Assembly: GCA_017616655.1 (NCBI GenBank)
Contig: JAFZXU010000007.1
Span: 1-35,227 of the forward strand
DNA length: 35,227 nucleotides
From: Bacteroidales bacterium
Lineage (GTDB): Bacteria; Bacteroidota; Bacteroidia; Bacteroidales; UBA932
Direction: 5' to 3'
Positions 24,897-31,438 of this stretch are shown here, piece by piece; the stretch's first letter is position 1, and every line of letters begins with the position of its first letter. A program made the position numbers and the translations under genes. Under the pieces are notes generated by a model. It had not been told where the DNA came from and did no database searches. It saw only the letters and a program-made list of their open reading frames with translations.

Positions 24897-25205
24897 CGAC
24901 AAGACACTAATTCTTTGAAAATCAAAGAGTTGGTGTTTTTCTTTTGGGAAAATTCCCGACTTTTTCCCGAGATAGGCCGATTTTTATGCAAAAACCCCCG
25001 CCAAATCTCTCAATCTGGCCGGGGTCACAAATGATTCTTGTTGCAGAGCAACACCACAAAGATAACTATTTTTTCATAAACCTCCTAAAGCAACCGCCTC
25101 GCATCCTTTGCAGATTCTGCCACGATCCGAGAGTTTAGCGAAAATGTAGCGAATATACCCTCACGGCTTTGTCGTGGCTTTGTCGCAAAATAGTCGCAAA
25201 AGCAT
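24897..25205. other. Left end of the element: arm-type motifs and short repeats, no gene
   Basis: Three motifs are shared in direct orientation with the right end: AATTCTTTGAAA (24909-24920), TTCCCGACTT (24953-24962) and TTTTTCCCGAGAT (24961-24973). Their right-end copies are at 30653-30664, 30617-30626 and 30603-30615. These are likely integrase arm sites. Closer to dnaB are GGCTTTGTCG twice (25165-25174, 25176-25185) and GTCGCAAAA twice (25182-25190, 25193-25201), perhaps protein-binding sites. No coding sequence is convincing here. Confidence 0.6.
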
Positions 25206-26552
25206 TTACCCGTCAAGTCCGGATCGCTCGGAGAAAACCGTAAACCCTCTCCGGGTGTCCCCGACTAAATCTATACAAATCCCGGTTCTGCCGTTACGAT
25301 TCTTTCGCACCCATAAATCTACATTCGGGTCTTTTAGGTCGTTGCCGTTATGCCTACAAAGCATCAAGACAATATCGGCATCTTGTTCGATACTCCCGGA
25401 GTCACGCAAATCTCGCAGCTCAGGAGGCCGCCCCTCTGCATCCGACAATCTGTTTAACTGACAGAGAACAACAATCGGTATTCCGCAATCCATCGCAAGA
25501 GTCTTGAATCTCCGTGTTCGCTCCGTGAGAACTTGATAAGCCGTGAGCCTGGAATTGGTGTCGGATATGATATGCAAATGGTCAACAAATGCAATCGAAC
25601 ACCGCCCCCTCTGGTGCTGCAACATAATATCGTTGCAGATTTCATCCATAGTCCTCAACCTGGTGTTAAACCACAACGGCAAACCATCAAAGATATTGCA
25701 GGCCCGTTGCAATTTCTCCATATCCATCGCTTGCACGGCTGCATCGTTCGCAATATCCGATTGCCTAACCACACCCGTTGACAAAACGAGCCGTTGCCCT
25801 AGATCCCTATTCGGCATCTCTAGAGAATAGACCGTTGCGGGAAATCCTTTGCGACTCGCCTCAACCGCCATTTGTAGCATAACGGCAGATTTACCCACAG
25901 AGGGCCGGGCCGCTAGTATTGTAAGACTCCCGTTTGACCATCCTCCGATTATTGTTTCATCTAGATTGTGAAAGCCCGTAGGAATCTTCGAAATCATTCC
26001 GTTCGCTTGATTTTGCAGAGCAAAGGAATAGTCGAACAATACATCTTTCACGGCCTGGGTTGTTGCCCTCGTTCTGGTCTTGCTTGACAGATCCTCCAAC
26101 AGTTCCCCCGGCATAGAAATAACCCGCCCGTAATCGCTGCCGGGGTCGCTTGATTTCAGTAAGATTTCATAGGCTCGGGAGAATATGAATCTTCGTGTTG
26201 CCATCTCTGCCAGAGCTGCGAAATGGTCCCGTATCTGTGTATCCGTATAGCCGGGCTCAAGCCTGACAAACTCAGTAAAAGAGGCCGTGTCAATCTTGGG
26301 TTGTACGGTTGAAAGGTCAATCGTGTCACCCTTGTCAAACATATCGTTGAGGACTGTCCAGATTTTCCGGTATTCCTCAACCGTGAACATCGAAGAGTCC
26401 AGACCGTTGCGGGCTATTGTCAAGAGTCCCGGAGTGTAGATTAAATCTATCAGCACCTGACTCTCTAGCCGCCTGGTGTCGGGCATATTCAGTCCCTCCA
26501 CATTGAGGGGTTGTTGCTTGTTGTATTGATATCCTCTCATATCGTAATTCAT
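25206..26552 (-). CDS. DnaB-type replicative helicase of the element
   Basis: A DnaB-family hexameric helicase of about 448 residues. The N-terminal DnaB domain (RRLESQVLIDLIYTPG...FTVEEYRKIWTVLNDMFDKG) precedes the RecA-like domain with Walker A AARPSVGKSA (about residues 214-223), Walker B-type IAFVDHLHII, the VLCQLNRLSD motif H3/H4, and RKNRNGRTG with the arginine finger. It would unwind the element's DNA after initiation. The start is uncertain: the frame opens with an ATG at 26603 that overlaps a small peptide frame, and ATGs at 26552 and 26540 fit the DnaB N-terminus better. Codons differ from the GC-rich host genes, consistent with transfer. Confidence 0.88.
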   Translation of the reverse strand: MNYDMRGYQYNKQQPLNVEGLNMPDTRRLESQVLIDLIYTPGLLTIARNGLDSSMFTVEEYRKIWTVLNDMFDKGDTIDLSTVQPKIDTASFTEFVRLEPGYTDTQIRDHFAALAEMATRRFIFSRAYEILLKSSDPGSDYGRVISMPGELLEDLSSKTRTRATTQAVKDVLFDYSFALQNQANGMISKIPTGFHNLDETIIGGWSNGSLTILAARPSVGKSAVMLQMAVEASRKGFPATVYSLEMPNRDLGQRLVLSTGVVRQSDIANDAAVQAMDMEKLQRACNIFDGLPLWFNTRLRTMDEICNDIMLQHQRGRCSIAFVDHLHIISDTNSRLTAYQVLTERTRRFKTLAMDCGIPIVVLCQLNRLSDAEGRPPELRDLRDSGSIEQDADIVLMLCRHNGNDLKDPNVDLWVRKNRNGRTGICIDLVGDTRRGFTVFSERSGLDG

Positions 26553-26578
26553 ATCGTAAAACTTGTAAACTCTCGCTG

Positions 26579-26710
26579 CTATTGCCGCTGCAAAAACGAA
26601 CATTTTGCCGTTAATTTGCCGTAAACCAAGTCGCTAACCAAGTCGCAAAACCGGGTTGCATATTGTAATTCATATTGCAATCTTATGTCGTTAACCAAGT
26701 CGTTAATCAT
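26579..26710 (-). CDS. Possible 43-residue peptide between DUF6291 and dnaB genes
   Basis: Starts MINDLVNDIRLQYELQ with its ATG overlapping the DUF6291 stop and ends TAKCSFLQRQ. NDLV/SDLV recurs because the DNA carries AACCAAGTCG three times (26624-26633, 26636-26645, 26693-26702) and TTTGCCGT-type repeats. It may be a genuine coupled peptide, or the frame may be an accident of an iteron-like region. Not recognised. Confidence 0.3.
   Translation of the reverse strand: MINDLVNDIRLQYELQYATRFCDLVSDLVYGKLTAKCSFLQRQ
26624..26702. repeat. Short direct repeats AACCAAGTCG upstream of dnaB
   Basis: Three exact copies of AACCAAGTCG at 26624-26633, 26636-26645 and 26693-26702. TTTGCCGTTAA / TTTGCCGTAAA-type repeats adjoin. 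The stretch is AT-rich and sits between a primosomal-type gene and the helicase gene, a common position for a replication origin. Origin function is inference. Confidence 0.5.
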
Positions 26711-27404
26711 CGTAACCGTAGTGGTGTGAATCATCCTCTTCGGAGAGTTTAGACGGGTGTGACTTTTGCCATCTTTGGTATCGATCCGGAGTGTTGTCGT
26801 ATTCGATCCCTTGATAGTTCTTTTCAATGGCCTCGTTCATCAAAATAATGGCAAAATCTACATCGTACCCTTTCAGTTTATCAAGACTCTTTTGCAGAGC
26901 GGAGTCGGTCTTTTTCCTCCACTTTGGTTGCTGCCTCAACTCGTTCCAGGTCTTGACAAATTCGGAGTTATCAGGATACGGGAGAATCAAAGATTGTCCC
27001 CCGCTTTTGCGGGACTTACTAACCTTTTCATTCTCATTTTCATTCTCATTATCATTATGGCCCCCGTTCGGTTTTTCCGAAACCATTCGGTTTTCTTGAA
27101 ACCGTTCGGTTTTCTTTGGTCTGCCTCCGAGTTTGCCATTGGCGGCATTGATTCCGCATTTCTTGTCATATTTCTCGTTATCATATTTGAATTGATTAAC
27201 TAGAAACTTGAAAGCGATTATTATATCCCTCTCCGGCTCCGGCCAATATAGACCATCCCCGGGCTCCGAGCTTTCCGCAATCTGCCATTGGAACAAATGC
27301 CGAAACAATCGGCCGAGTTGTTCATTTGAGAGATCCGAGATTGGCTCAAATTGCGACTTGTAAAGCACGAAACTATCTCGGTCTTTGTGTGGCTCTCGTT
27401 TCAT
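26703..27404 (-). CDS. DUF6291 protein, probable replication initiator/helicase-loader-like
   Basis: A 233-residue protein. Residues 10-45 (DSFVLYKSQFEPISDLSNEQLGRLFRHLFQWQIAES) match the DUF6291 N-terminal domain found in phage and mobile-element replication proteins. A charged, Asn/Glu-rich linker (NDNENENENEKVSKSRKSG) and a C-terminal domain (FVKTWNELRQQPKWRKKTDSALQKSLDKLKGYDVDFAIILMNEAIEKNYQGI) resemble the DnaD/phage replisome organiser layout. The ending HYGYDD is acidic. Being directly upstream of a DnaB helicase gene fits a role in origin binding or helicase loading. Domain call fairly sure; role inferred. Confidence 0.75.
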   Translation of the reverse strand: MKREPHKDRDSFVLYKSQFEPISDLSNEQLGRLFRHLFQWQIAESSEPGDGLYWPEPERDIIIAFKFLVNQFKYDNEKYDKKCGINAANGKLGGRPKKTERFQENRMVSEKPNGGHNDNENENENEKVSKSRKSGGQSLILPYPDNSEFVKTWNELRQQPKWRKKTDSALQKSLDKLKGYDVDFAIILMNEAIEKNYQGIEYDNTPDRYQRWQKSHPSKLSEEDDSHHYGYDD

Positions 27405-27646
27405 TGTCCGACCTCCTCATCAATGATTTTTTTGCACCGCCTCCAGGAGCCCTCCAGGTGTCCCGGAACGGATATGCCGCCATCGTTATAACGGCTTTGA
27501 ATATAGGACTTGATTGCACCCCAAAGGGCAAACACATCATCAACGGGCATCGTTGACCATTCCCGCTTAACCAGATTGACACAGTATGCCAAAGCCATCG
27601 CCTCGTTCATTTCAACGAGCCCGATTCTTACGGTTATCTTTCTCAT
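27401..27646 (-). CDS. 81-residue element protein of unknown function
   Basis: Starts MRKITVRIGLVEMNEAMALAYCVNLVKREW and ends CKKIIDEEVGQ. It appears soluble and helical, with no recognised motif. Both ends overlap neighbours by four bases (ATGA), with the HTH gene upstream and DUF6291 downstream, so it is a real member of the replication operon. In similar elements such small proteins regulate or assist initiation; that is inference. Confidence 0.65.
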   Translation of the reverse strand: MRKITVRIGLVEMNEAMALAYCVNLVKREWSTMPVDDVFALWGAIKSYIQSRYNDGGISVPGHLEGSWRRCKKIIDEEVGQ

Positions 27647-27945
27647 ATCTCACCCTCCAAAATCTTATCAATATCTGTGGAACGATAACGGTTTTCGCCT
27701 CCGACTTTGACGGGTACAAGATACCCGCTTTTCTGCCATCGCCATAGTGTTGACGGAGCAACGGATAATTTCTCTAGCACGGCATCCCTAGTTAGGTATG
27801 TAATGGCCCGTTTCTCTGCGATTTCTCGCTCCAGGTCCAAGCGGACTTTGTTTATCAACCTGGTGTTGGCCTCAACTAGATCCTCGGCCCTGACTGCAAT
27901 AATGGTCCCGGGGCACTCCCGAGCAAGTTCAATGATATTTGTCAT
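27643..27945 (-). CDS. Helix-turn-helix DNA-binding protein (excisionase/MerR-like)
   Basis: A 100-residue protein whose C-terminal half is a winged HTH of the excisionase family: YLTRDAVLEKLSVAPSTLWRWQKSGYLVPVKVGGENRYRSTDIDKIL. The N-terminal half is charged and helical (IIAVRAEDLVEANTRLINKVRLDLEREIAEKRAI). Proteins of this shape in Bacteroidales elements control excision or repress early promoters. It is the first gene of the replication operon, downstream of a candidate -7 element at 28052-28059. Confidence 0.8.
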   Translation of the reverse strand: MTNIIELARECPGTIIAVRAEDLVEANTRLINKVRLDLEREIAEKRAITYLTRDAVLEKLSVAPSTLWRWQKSGYLVPVKVGGENRYRSTDIDKILEGEI

Positions 27946-28085
27946 TGTCTTTATGTTTTACTGTTGAGGTCCTCAGCCCCGACCGTCAATCGGATCGGCT
28001 CACCTCTTGACCGCCCTGAGCGGGTGACGGATTACCGCTCAAACGGTGTTACAAAGGTACGGTGTGCCCATCGGCTAGAATGGCG
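27946..28085 (-). promoter_or_regulatory. Control region of the element's replication operon
   Basis: TACCTTTG on the minus strand (plus 28052-28059) is a good -7 box about 110 bases upstream of the HTH gene start. The intervening GC-rich leader holds inverted repeats such as ACCGC-CCTGA-GCGGG (about 28009-28024). It may be an HTH-protein operator or a long 5' UTR. Confidence 0.4.
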
Positions 28086-28108
28086 AAAAAAGGGCCCTCA
28101 ATGGGCCC
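28086..28108 (-). terminator. Terminator 2 on minus strand
   Basis: GGGCCC-ATTGA-GGGCCC followed by six T, read on the minus strand. Confidence 0.75.
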
Positions 28109-28110
28109 AC

Positions 28111-28137
28111 AAAAAAGGCCCGGCTCTATGCCAGGCC
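28111..28137 (-). terminator. Terminator 1 on minus strand
   Basis: GGCCTGGC-ATAGA-GCCGGGCC followed by six T, read on the minus strand. With the next one it makes tandem terminators insulating the integration half of the element from the replication operon. Confidence 0.8.
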
Positions 28138-28161
28138 ATCCCGCTCAAAGTCGGTTTTATA

Positions 28162-28824
28162 TTAGACTTTTTTAATCGGTCTATGATAGGCTTTTTTTAA
28201 TTGTTTCTTTGTCACCGGGCTCCCGTTTTTTGTAAAGAGTTCATCGGCATATCTCCAGGGAGAATTAAAAGTGTTGGGCTCAAACTCTGCGAGTCTATTA
28301 TCTACGAATCTCGCCAAATCCTGAATGGTCCCATTCCACTCAAAAGGAGGGGTTATGTCACCGTTTTCGATTGCCTCGTTATACTTGGGATTTTCAATGA
28401 GAGAACGCACGAAAGCCGGGTAGTATTTTACGGGTGAAATTGGTATCCGCTCCACAATATCACGGAGCCTATCAAATAGACCGTTTAAGCCCTTAAAACC
28501 CTCGTGTTCTATTGGAGTGTTTGTAGTAGATAAAAATAACTGTTGAGCTTGTGAAAGATCCGATATTGTGCGTGGTGCCAGATTCTTTGAATCGGTCGTA
28601 TAATCATTCACCGCCTCGGTCGCTAGTTCAATGGCACGGTCAATCCCTTTGCTTACCCGGTGAACAAACAAATAAGGATTGATCCCGGCAATATGGCCCA
28701 TTATAGTTTTGGGCTCATCCTCTCCGTGTACTATTGTAACCCTCGGGGCATCCCTTAGCAAGTTAGCCGCTTTGGTCAGCCGTTCGAGCGACTTTGTGAG
28801 ATTGTCGTAGTCGGTGTTTTTCAT
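28162..28824 (-). CDS. Unrecognised element protein, 220 aa
   Basis: Starts MKNTDYDNLTKSLERLTKAANLLRDAPRVTIVHGEDEP and ends KQLKKAYHRPIKKV. It seems soluble, mostly helical, with a basic C-terminus that could bind nucleic acid. WRYADELFTKNGSPVTKKQLKKAY resembles endings of phage or transposon accessory proteins, but no family was recognised. Its ATG overlaps the stop of the upstream 78-residue gene. Placed between integrase and the replication operon, it could be a cargo gene (for example phage interference) or a regulator; neither can be shown. An upstream in-frame ATG at 28875 is less likely. Confidence 0.65.
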   Translation of the reverse strand: MKNTDYDNLTKSLERLTKAANLLRDAPRVTIVHGEDEPKTIMGHIAGINPYLFVHRVSKGIDRAIELATEAVNDYTTDSKNLAPRTISDLSQAQQLFLSTTNTPIEHEGFKGLNGLFDRLRDIVERIPISPVKYYPAFVRSLIENPKYNEAIENGDITPPFEWNGTIQDLARFVDNRLAEFEPNTFNSPWRYADELFTKNGSPVTKKQLKKAYHRPIKKV

Positions 28825-29057
28825 ATCAGTTCCCCCGGATTGGTTGAGGTTGCCCAAAACCTTACATTGTCGCAAATCGCTTTTTCGATAATCCTCCCGG
28901 CTGCATCAAAGGCCGCATTGTCGGACTCGCTCAGCGGGTTTTCATCCTCGTTAACGATTGCAAGATAGTAGTTCTCCCGAGCTGCCTCAACAGCTCTCAA
29001 AGCCATCAACAGATTGGCCGTTTTAGGGCCGATTTTGAAAGAGTTCTCGTTGCTCAT
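28821..29057 (-). CDS. Unrecognised small element protein, 78 aa
   Basis: Starts MSNENSFKIGPKTANLLMALRAVEAARENYYLA and ends WATSTNPGELI. Helical, acidic, no signal or membrane segment. It is coupled by an ATGA overlap to the 220-residue gene. A start at 29069 is also possible. The six 11-bp iterons (29113-29178) lie just upstream, so it may be controlled from there. Confidence 0.6.
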   Translation of the reverse strand: MSNENSFKIGPKTANLLMALRAVEAARENYYLAIVNEDENPLSESDNAAFDAAGRIIEKAICDNVRFWATSTNPGELI

Positions 29058-29112
29058 AGTGTGAATCATTTATGTCGTAAATTCATAATTTTTGCCGAGA
29101 TTTTGCCTTTTC

Positions 29113-29178
29113 TTCCGCAGCGATTCCGCAGCGATTCCGCAAAGGTTACGCAAAGGTTACGCAAAGGTTACGCAAAAC
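29113..29178. repeat. Six tandem 11-bp iterons
   Basis: Contiguous units: TTCCGCAGCGA twice, TTCCGCAAAGG once, TTACGCAAAGG twice and TTACGCAAAAC once. All share TTnCGCA. They lie between the integrase stop (29194) and the next start (29057). No spacers, so not CRISPR. Likely binding sites for an element protein: excision, origin or operator. Confidence 0.85.
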
Positions 29179-29193
29179 ATTTTCGGGGTCGGA

Positions 29194-30570
29194 TTATTCA
29201 AGCATTGAAACAAGTTCTTTCCTCATTTCCTCATCAATGTCACGGTATCTCGCAAATGCCTTAGATCCCTCGGTGTGTCCTGACAATTTGCCTATCAAAT
29301 TCGGGTCTTTGACTTGCTTGTATAGGTTGCCAATAAAACACCTCCGGGCTAGGTGGGAACTTGCAACCTCGTTCAACGGTCGTTTCTCCTCCTCCCTGGT
29401 AGTCGGGTTGAGGATCGTGACCATCCGAGTCAATCCGCAGAGCTTGAAAAACTCTTTGATTGCATAGTTGTAGTTCTGGTCGGATATGCACGGCAATAGC
29501 ATTTTGCCGGGTGTATCCTTGTACCGTTCCAGGATCTCCCGAGCAACGGAGTTGAGGGGCACTCGGACCGTTACGGGGTGACCGTCTTTTGTCTTTCTCG
29601 GAATGTATTCAACCGCTCCGTCAATAACCGATCCTTTGGTGAGATTTCTAAGGTCGGACACCCTGCATCCGATAACGCATTGAAACACGAAGATATCTCG
29701 TTGAATTGCAAGTTGAGGTCGGTCGCTCAGGTCGTATTCAAACAGTCGGTTTCGCTCTTCGATTGTGATATAGTACGGAGTGCCATAGAGGGGTTGAGGT
29801 CCTGAGAAATTGCGAAACGGGTTGTTGCTTGTTATCCCCTGGTTGACCGCCCAGAGAAAGAAAGACCGAAAATGTTTCACAAACTCGCAGATTGCATTCT
29901 GTCCTCGCTCAGCGGGCAGCCTAGATTCTGGCACGGCTTGAAACGCATCCTTGTATCGGCTATCAAGAAACTCAACCCGCTTATTGCCCTCCCGGTCGGT
30001 GGTCGTTTCAATGTAGGTGTGTTCCTCGTTCAAAAAATCCACATATTCCCCGATTATTTCCCCGCTGACCTCATCAATGGAAAGAGTTAACCCGTAACCC
30101 TTATAAAGCAAAAACCGCTTAAATGCCCGATAATTCACCAAATGGTGACTAATGTTCGACACGGAGGTTTTTCGCTCATCAATGAATCTCTTTAGCACAT
30201 CCAACACGGCCCGAGATTTCTCGCTCCCGGGAAAGTTGTATTGTTTTATGAGGTCCTGCAGCCAGGCAGCCTCGATCCCCTTTTTGCCCGCTCCGGCCTC
30301 AATGAATGAATCGTTGATTAGTTTCTTGACCCGCTCCAACTTTGCGTTGACATCGGTGAGTTCGCTTGTAAGCCGTTTCGCATCGGGGCTCATAACTCGC
30401 ACCCTGGGAATGGTCACCCGCTCCCGGTCTGCATTCCAATACTGAGGTTGAACGAAGATATTCGTTTTTGCGTATTGGTCTATTTTGCCGTGAAAGAATC
30501 GAACTAGAATCTCGCTGAGTCCGGTGGCCCGGTCGCATTTGCTAGAGAGTCGGAATTTTACTGTTGCCAT
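29194..30570 (-). CDS. int: Tyrosine recombinase (site-specific integrase)
   Basis: A 458-residue phage/Bacteroides-element integrase. An N-terminal arm-binding domain is followed by a SAM-like core-binding domain (FIDERKTSVSNISHHLVNYRAFKRFLLYKGYGLTL, ~130-165) and the catalytic domain. The full active site is present: Arg303 (GCRVSDLRNL), Lys in RKTKDG (~328), His406-x-x-Arg409 (SSHLARR), His432 (LSGHTEG) and nucleophile Tyr442 (FARYRD). It lies nearest attR and its promoter faces away from the att site. It should catalyse insertion into and excision from the 23-bp tRNA-Leu core. Nothing suggests inactivation. Confidence 0.95.
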   Translation of the reverse strand: MATVKFRLSSKCDRATGLSEILVRFFHGKIDQYAKTNIFVQPQYWNADRERVTIPRVRVMSPDAKRLTSELTDVNAKLERVKKLINDSFIEAGAGKKGIEAAWLQDLIKQYNFPGSEKSRAVLDVLKRFIDERKTSVSNISHHLVNYRAFKRFLLYKGYGLTLSIDEVSGEIIGEYVDFLNEEHTYIETTTDREGNKRVEFLDSRYKDAFQAVPESRLPAERGQNAICEFVKHFRSFFLWAVNQGITSNNPFRNFSGPQPLYGTPYYITIEERNRLFEYDLSDRPQLAIQRDIFVFQCVIGCRVSDLRNLTKGSVIDGAVEYIPRKTKDGHPVTVRVPLNSVAREILERYKDTPGKMLLPCISDQNYNYAIKEFFKLCGLTRMVTILNPTTREEEKRPLNEVASSHLARRCFIGNLYKQVKDPNLIGKLSGHTEGSKAFARYRDIDEEMRKELVSMLE

Positions 30571-30590
30571 ACTAGAATCATTTGTTGAAA

Positions 30591-30598
30591 CAAAGATA
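30591..30598 (-). promoter_or_regulatory. -7 element of the integrase promoter
   Basis: TATCTTTG on the minus strand, 20 bases before the ATG at 30570. It lies next to the arm-type motif at 30603-30615, so integrase bound there could repress its own gene. Confidence 0.5.
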
Positions 30599-30602
30599 GT
30601 AA

Positions 30603-30664
30603 TTTTTCCCGAGATTTTCCCGACTTACTCGGGAATTTATGAAATTATTTGCAATTCTTTGAAA
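30603..30664. other. Right-end arm-type motifs
   Basis: TTTTTCCCGAGAT (30603-30615), TTCCCGACTT (30617-30626) and AATTCTTTGAAA (30653-30664) all recur near attL in the same orientation. CTCGGGAA (30629-30636) is the inverse of TTCCCGAG. Candidate integrase arm sites. Confidence 0.55.
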
Positions 30665-30747
30665 TTTGCCGCCTCAACACAAAACGCAATATAAGATTAT
30701 AGAAATGGGCTTTTTCGGCACTCTGTCAACATTTGCGATTGCAATCA

Positions 30748-30770
30748 TTCGATTCCCGTCCCGGGCACAA
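30748..30770 (+). repeat. attR core (displaced tRNA 3' end)
   Basis: Second copy of the 23-bp core. It carries only the last part of the T-arm and acceptor strand, with no tRNA upstream of it, so it is a displaced tail, not a tRNA gene. Confidence 0.9.
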
Positions 30771-30804
30771 AAAATAGCGGCATTCCGCCGCTATTTTTGT
30801 GCCC
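30763..30804 (+). terminator. Original tRNA-Leu terminator hairpin, displaced by the insertion
   Basis: GGGCACAAAAAATAGCGG pairs with CCGCTATTTTTGTGCCC; the shorter hairpin AAATAGCGG / CCGCTATTT plus TTTTT is at 30771-30798. It joins directly to the tRNA tail, showing that it was the terminator of the uninterrupted tRNA gene. Confidence 0.7.
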
Positions 30805-30883
30805 TTTGGGCACCTGTTTAAACGGGGGATACCTCCCCCGCACCCCGCGTGCTTCGCACGGTTTTTCGTGCCGGGACGGGAAT
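30799..30883. other. Cluster of GC-rich hairpins and an inverted partial tRNA 3' end
   Basis: Hairpins GTGCCC-TTT-GGGCAC (30799-30813), CGGGGG-ATACCT-CCCCCG (30823-30840) and CGTGC-TTC-GCACG with GTTTTT (30848-30866) follow each other. GTGCCGGGACGGGAAT (30868-30883) is, in reverse, the att/tRNA acceptor sequence lacking one G. The stretch lies between the tRNA terminator and the HNH gene and looks like the border of an inserted unit. Confidence 0.55.
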
Positions 30884-30889
30884 AATGAG

Positions 30890-30897
30890 TATATTTG
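30890..30897 (+). promoter_or_regulatory. -7 element TATATTTG before the HNH gene
   Basis: TATATTTG ends five bases before the ATG at 30903; the transcript would be essentially leaderless. Confidence 0.4.
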
Positions 30898-30902
30898 TTA
30901 TT

Positions 30903-31376
30903 ATGAAAAGGCATCATTATTCGAAAGAAGAAGTAGAGAAGGCTGTGGCAGAGAATAAGTCATATGCCGGAGTACTCAGGCAGTTTGGTTTAAGGCCTTC
31001 TGGAGCTAATTACCGAACAATTCACGATTTAATAGACAATTATTCTTTGGACACCTCACATTTTACCGGACAAGGATGGAATGTGAGTCAAGTCTTCAAA
31101 CCTCAAAAAGAATACTCTTTAGAAGAGATACTCATTGAGAATTCTCCATATCGTTGCAACAGGCGGCTAAAAACTCGTCTAATCAAAGTTGGTTTTAAGG
31201 AAAGAAAGTGCGAAAGATGTGGGTTAACGCAATGGCAAGGCAATGAGATTCCGCTGGAGATACATCATATCAACGGAAAGAATACTGACAATCGTTTGGC
31301 GAATCTTCAGTTCTTATGCCCTAATTGCCATGCGCTGACAGAGCATTATCGAGGTCAGGCCAAGAAAAGACGATAA
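30903..31376 (+). CDS. Free-standing HNH endonuclease
   Basis: A 157-residue protein. Residues 1-60 (HYSKEEVEKAVAENKSYAGVLRQFGLRPSGANYRTIHDLIDNYSLDTSHFTGQGW) are a small helix-turn-helix-like DNA-binding module seen in phage and bacterial HNH nucleases. The C-terminal ~50 residues have CERCGLTQWQG, LEIHHINGKNTDNRLANLQFLCPNCH, that is the HNH catalytic His-His/Asn/His with a four-Cys structural zinc. It probably cuts DNA as a homing-type nuclease. It lies outside the integrative element, about 110 bases past attR, so before insertion it was adjacent to the intron-containing tRNA-Leu. The start is the ATG after the -7 element. Confidence 0.85.
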   Translation: MKRHHYSKEEVEKAVAENKSYAGVLRQFGLRPSGANYRTIHDLIDNYSLDTSHFTGQGWNVSQVFKPQKEYSLEEILIENSPYRCNRRLKTRLIKVGFKERKCERCGLTQWQGNEIPLEIHHINGKNTDNRLANLQFLCPNCHALTEHYRGQAKKRR

Positions 31377-31438
31377 CTTATTTTTCTATCTTTTTTCGCC
31401 ATTTTTGTAAAGTCGTGCGTTTATATATATGACAGAGG

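Larger units (their letters stand above)
24874..30770. mobile_element. 5.9-kb integrative element in the 3' end of tRNA-Leu(UAA)
   Basis: A 23-bp perfect direct repeat at 24874-24896 (within the tRNA T-arm and acceptor) and 30748-30770 bounds the element. The second copy is only the tRNA 3' tail, and the terminator hairpin expected for the tRNA follows it at 30771-30798, now 5.9 kb away. Inside, all recognised genes are on the minus strand: integrase next to attR, two small unknown genes, tandem terminators, then an operon HTH - unknown - DUF6291 - peptide - DnaB helicase. No capsid, terminase, relaxase or transfer genes are seen. It looks like a phage satellite or minimal replicating integrative element. 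Confidence 0.9.

Noticed and set aside
29113-29178. CRISPR-like repeat array
   Set aside because: Units are 11 bp, abut each other and have no spacers; no cas genes are present. They are iterons.
30740-30775. Second tRNA gene at attR
   Set aside because: Only the last T-arm and acceptor bases are present; no D-arm or anticodon arm upstream, so it is the displaced 3' tail.
30903-31376. HNH gene as cargo of the integrative element
   Set aside because: It lies outside attR and beyond the original tRNA terminator, so it belongs to the host side of the site.
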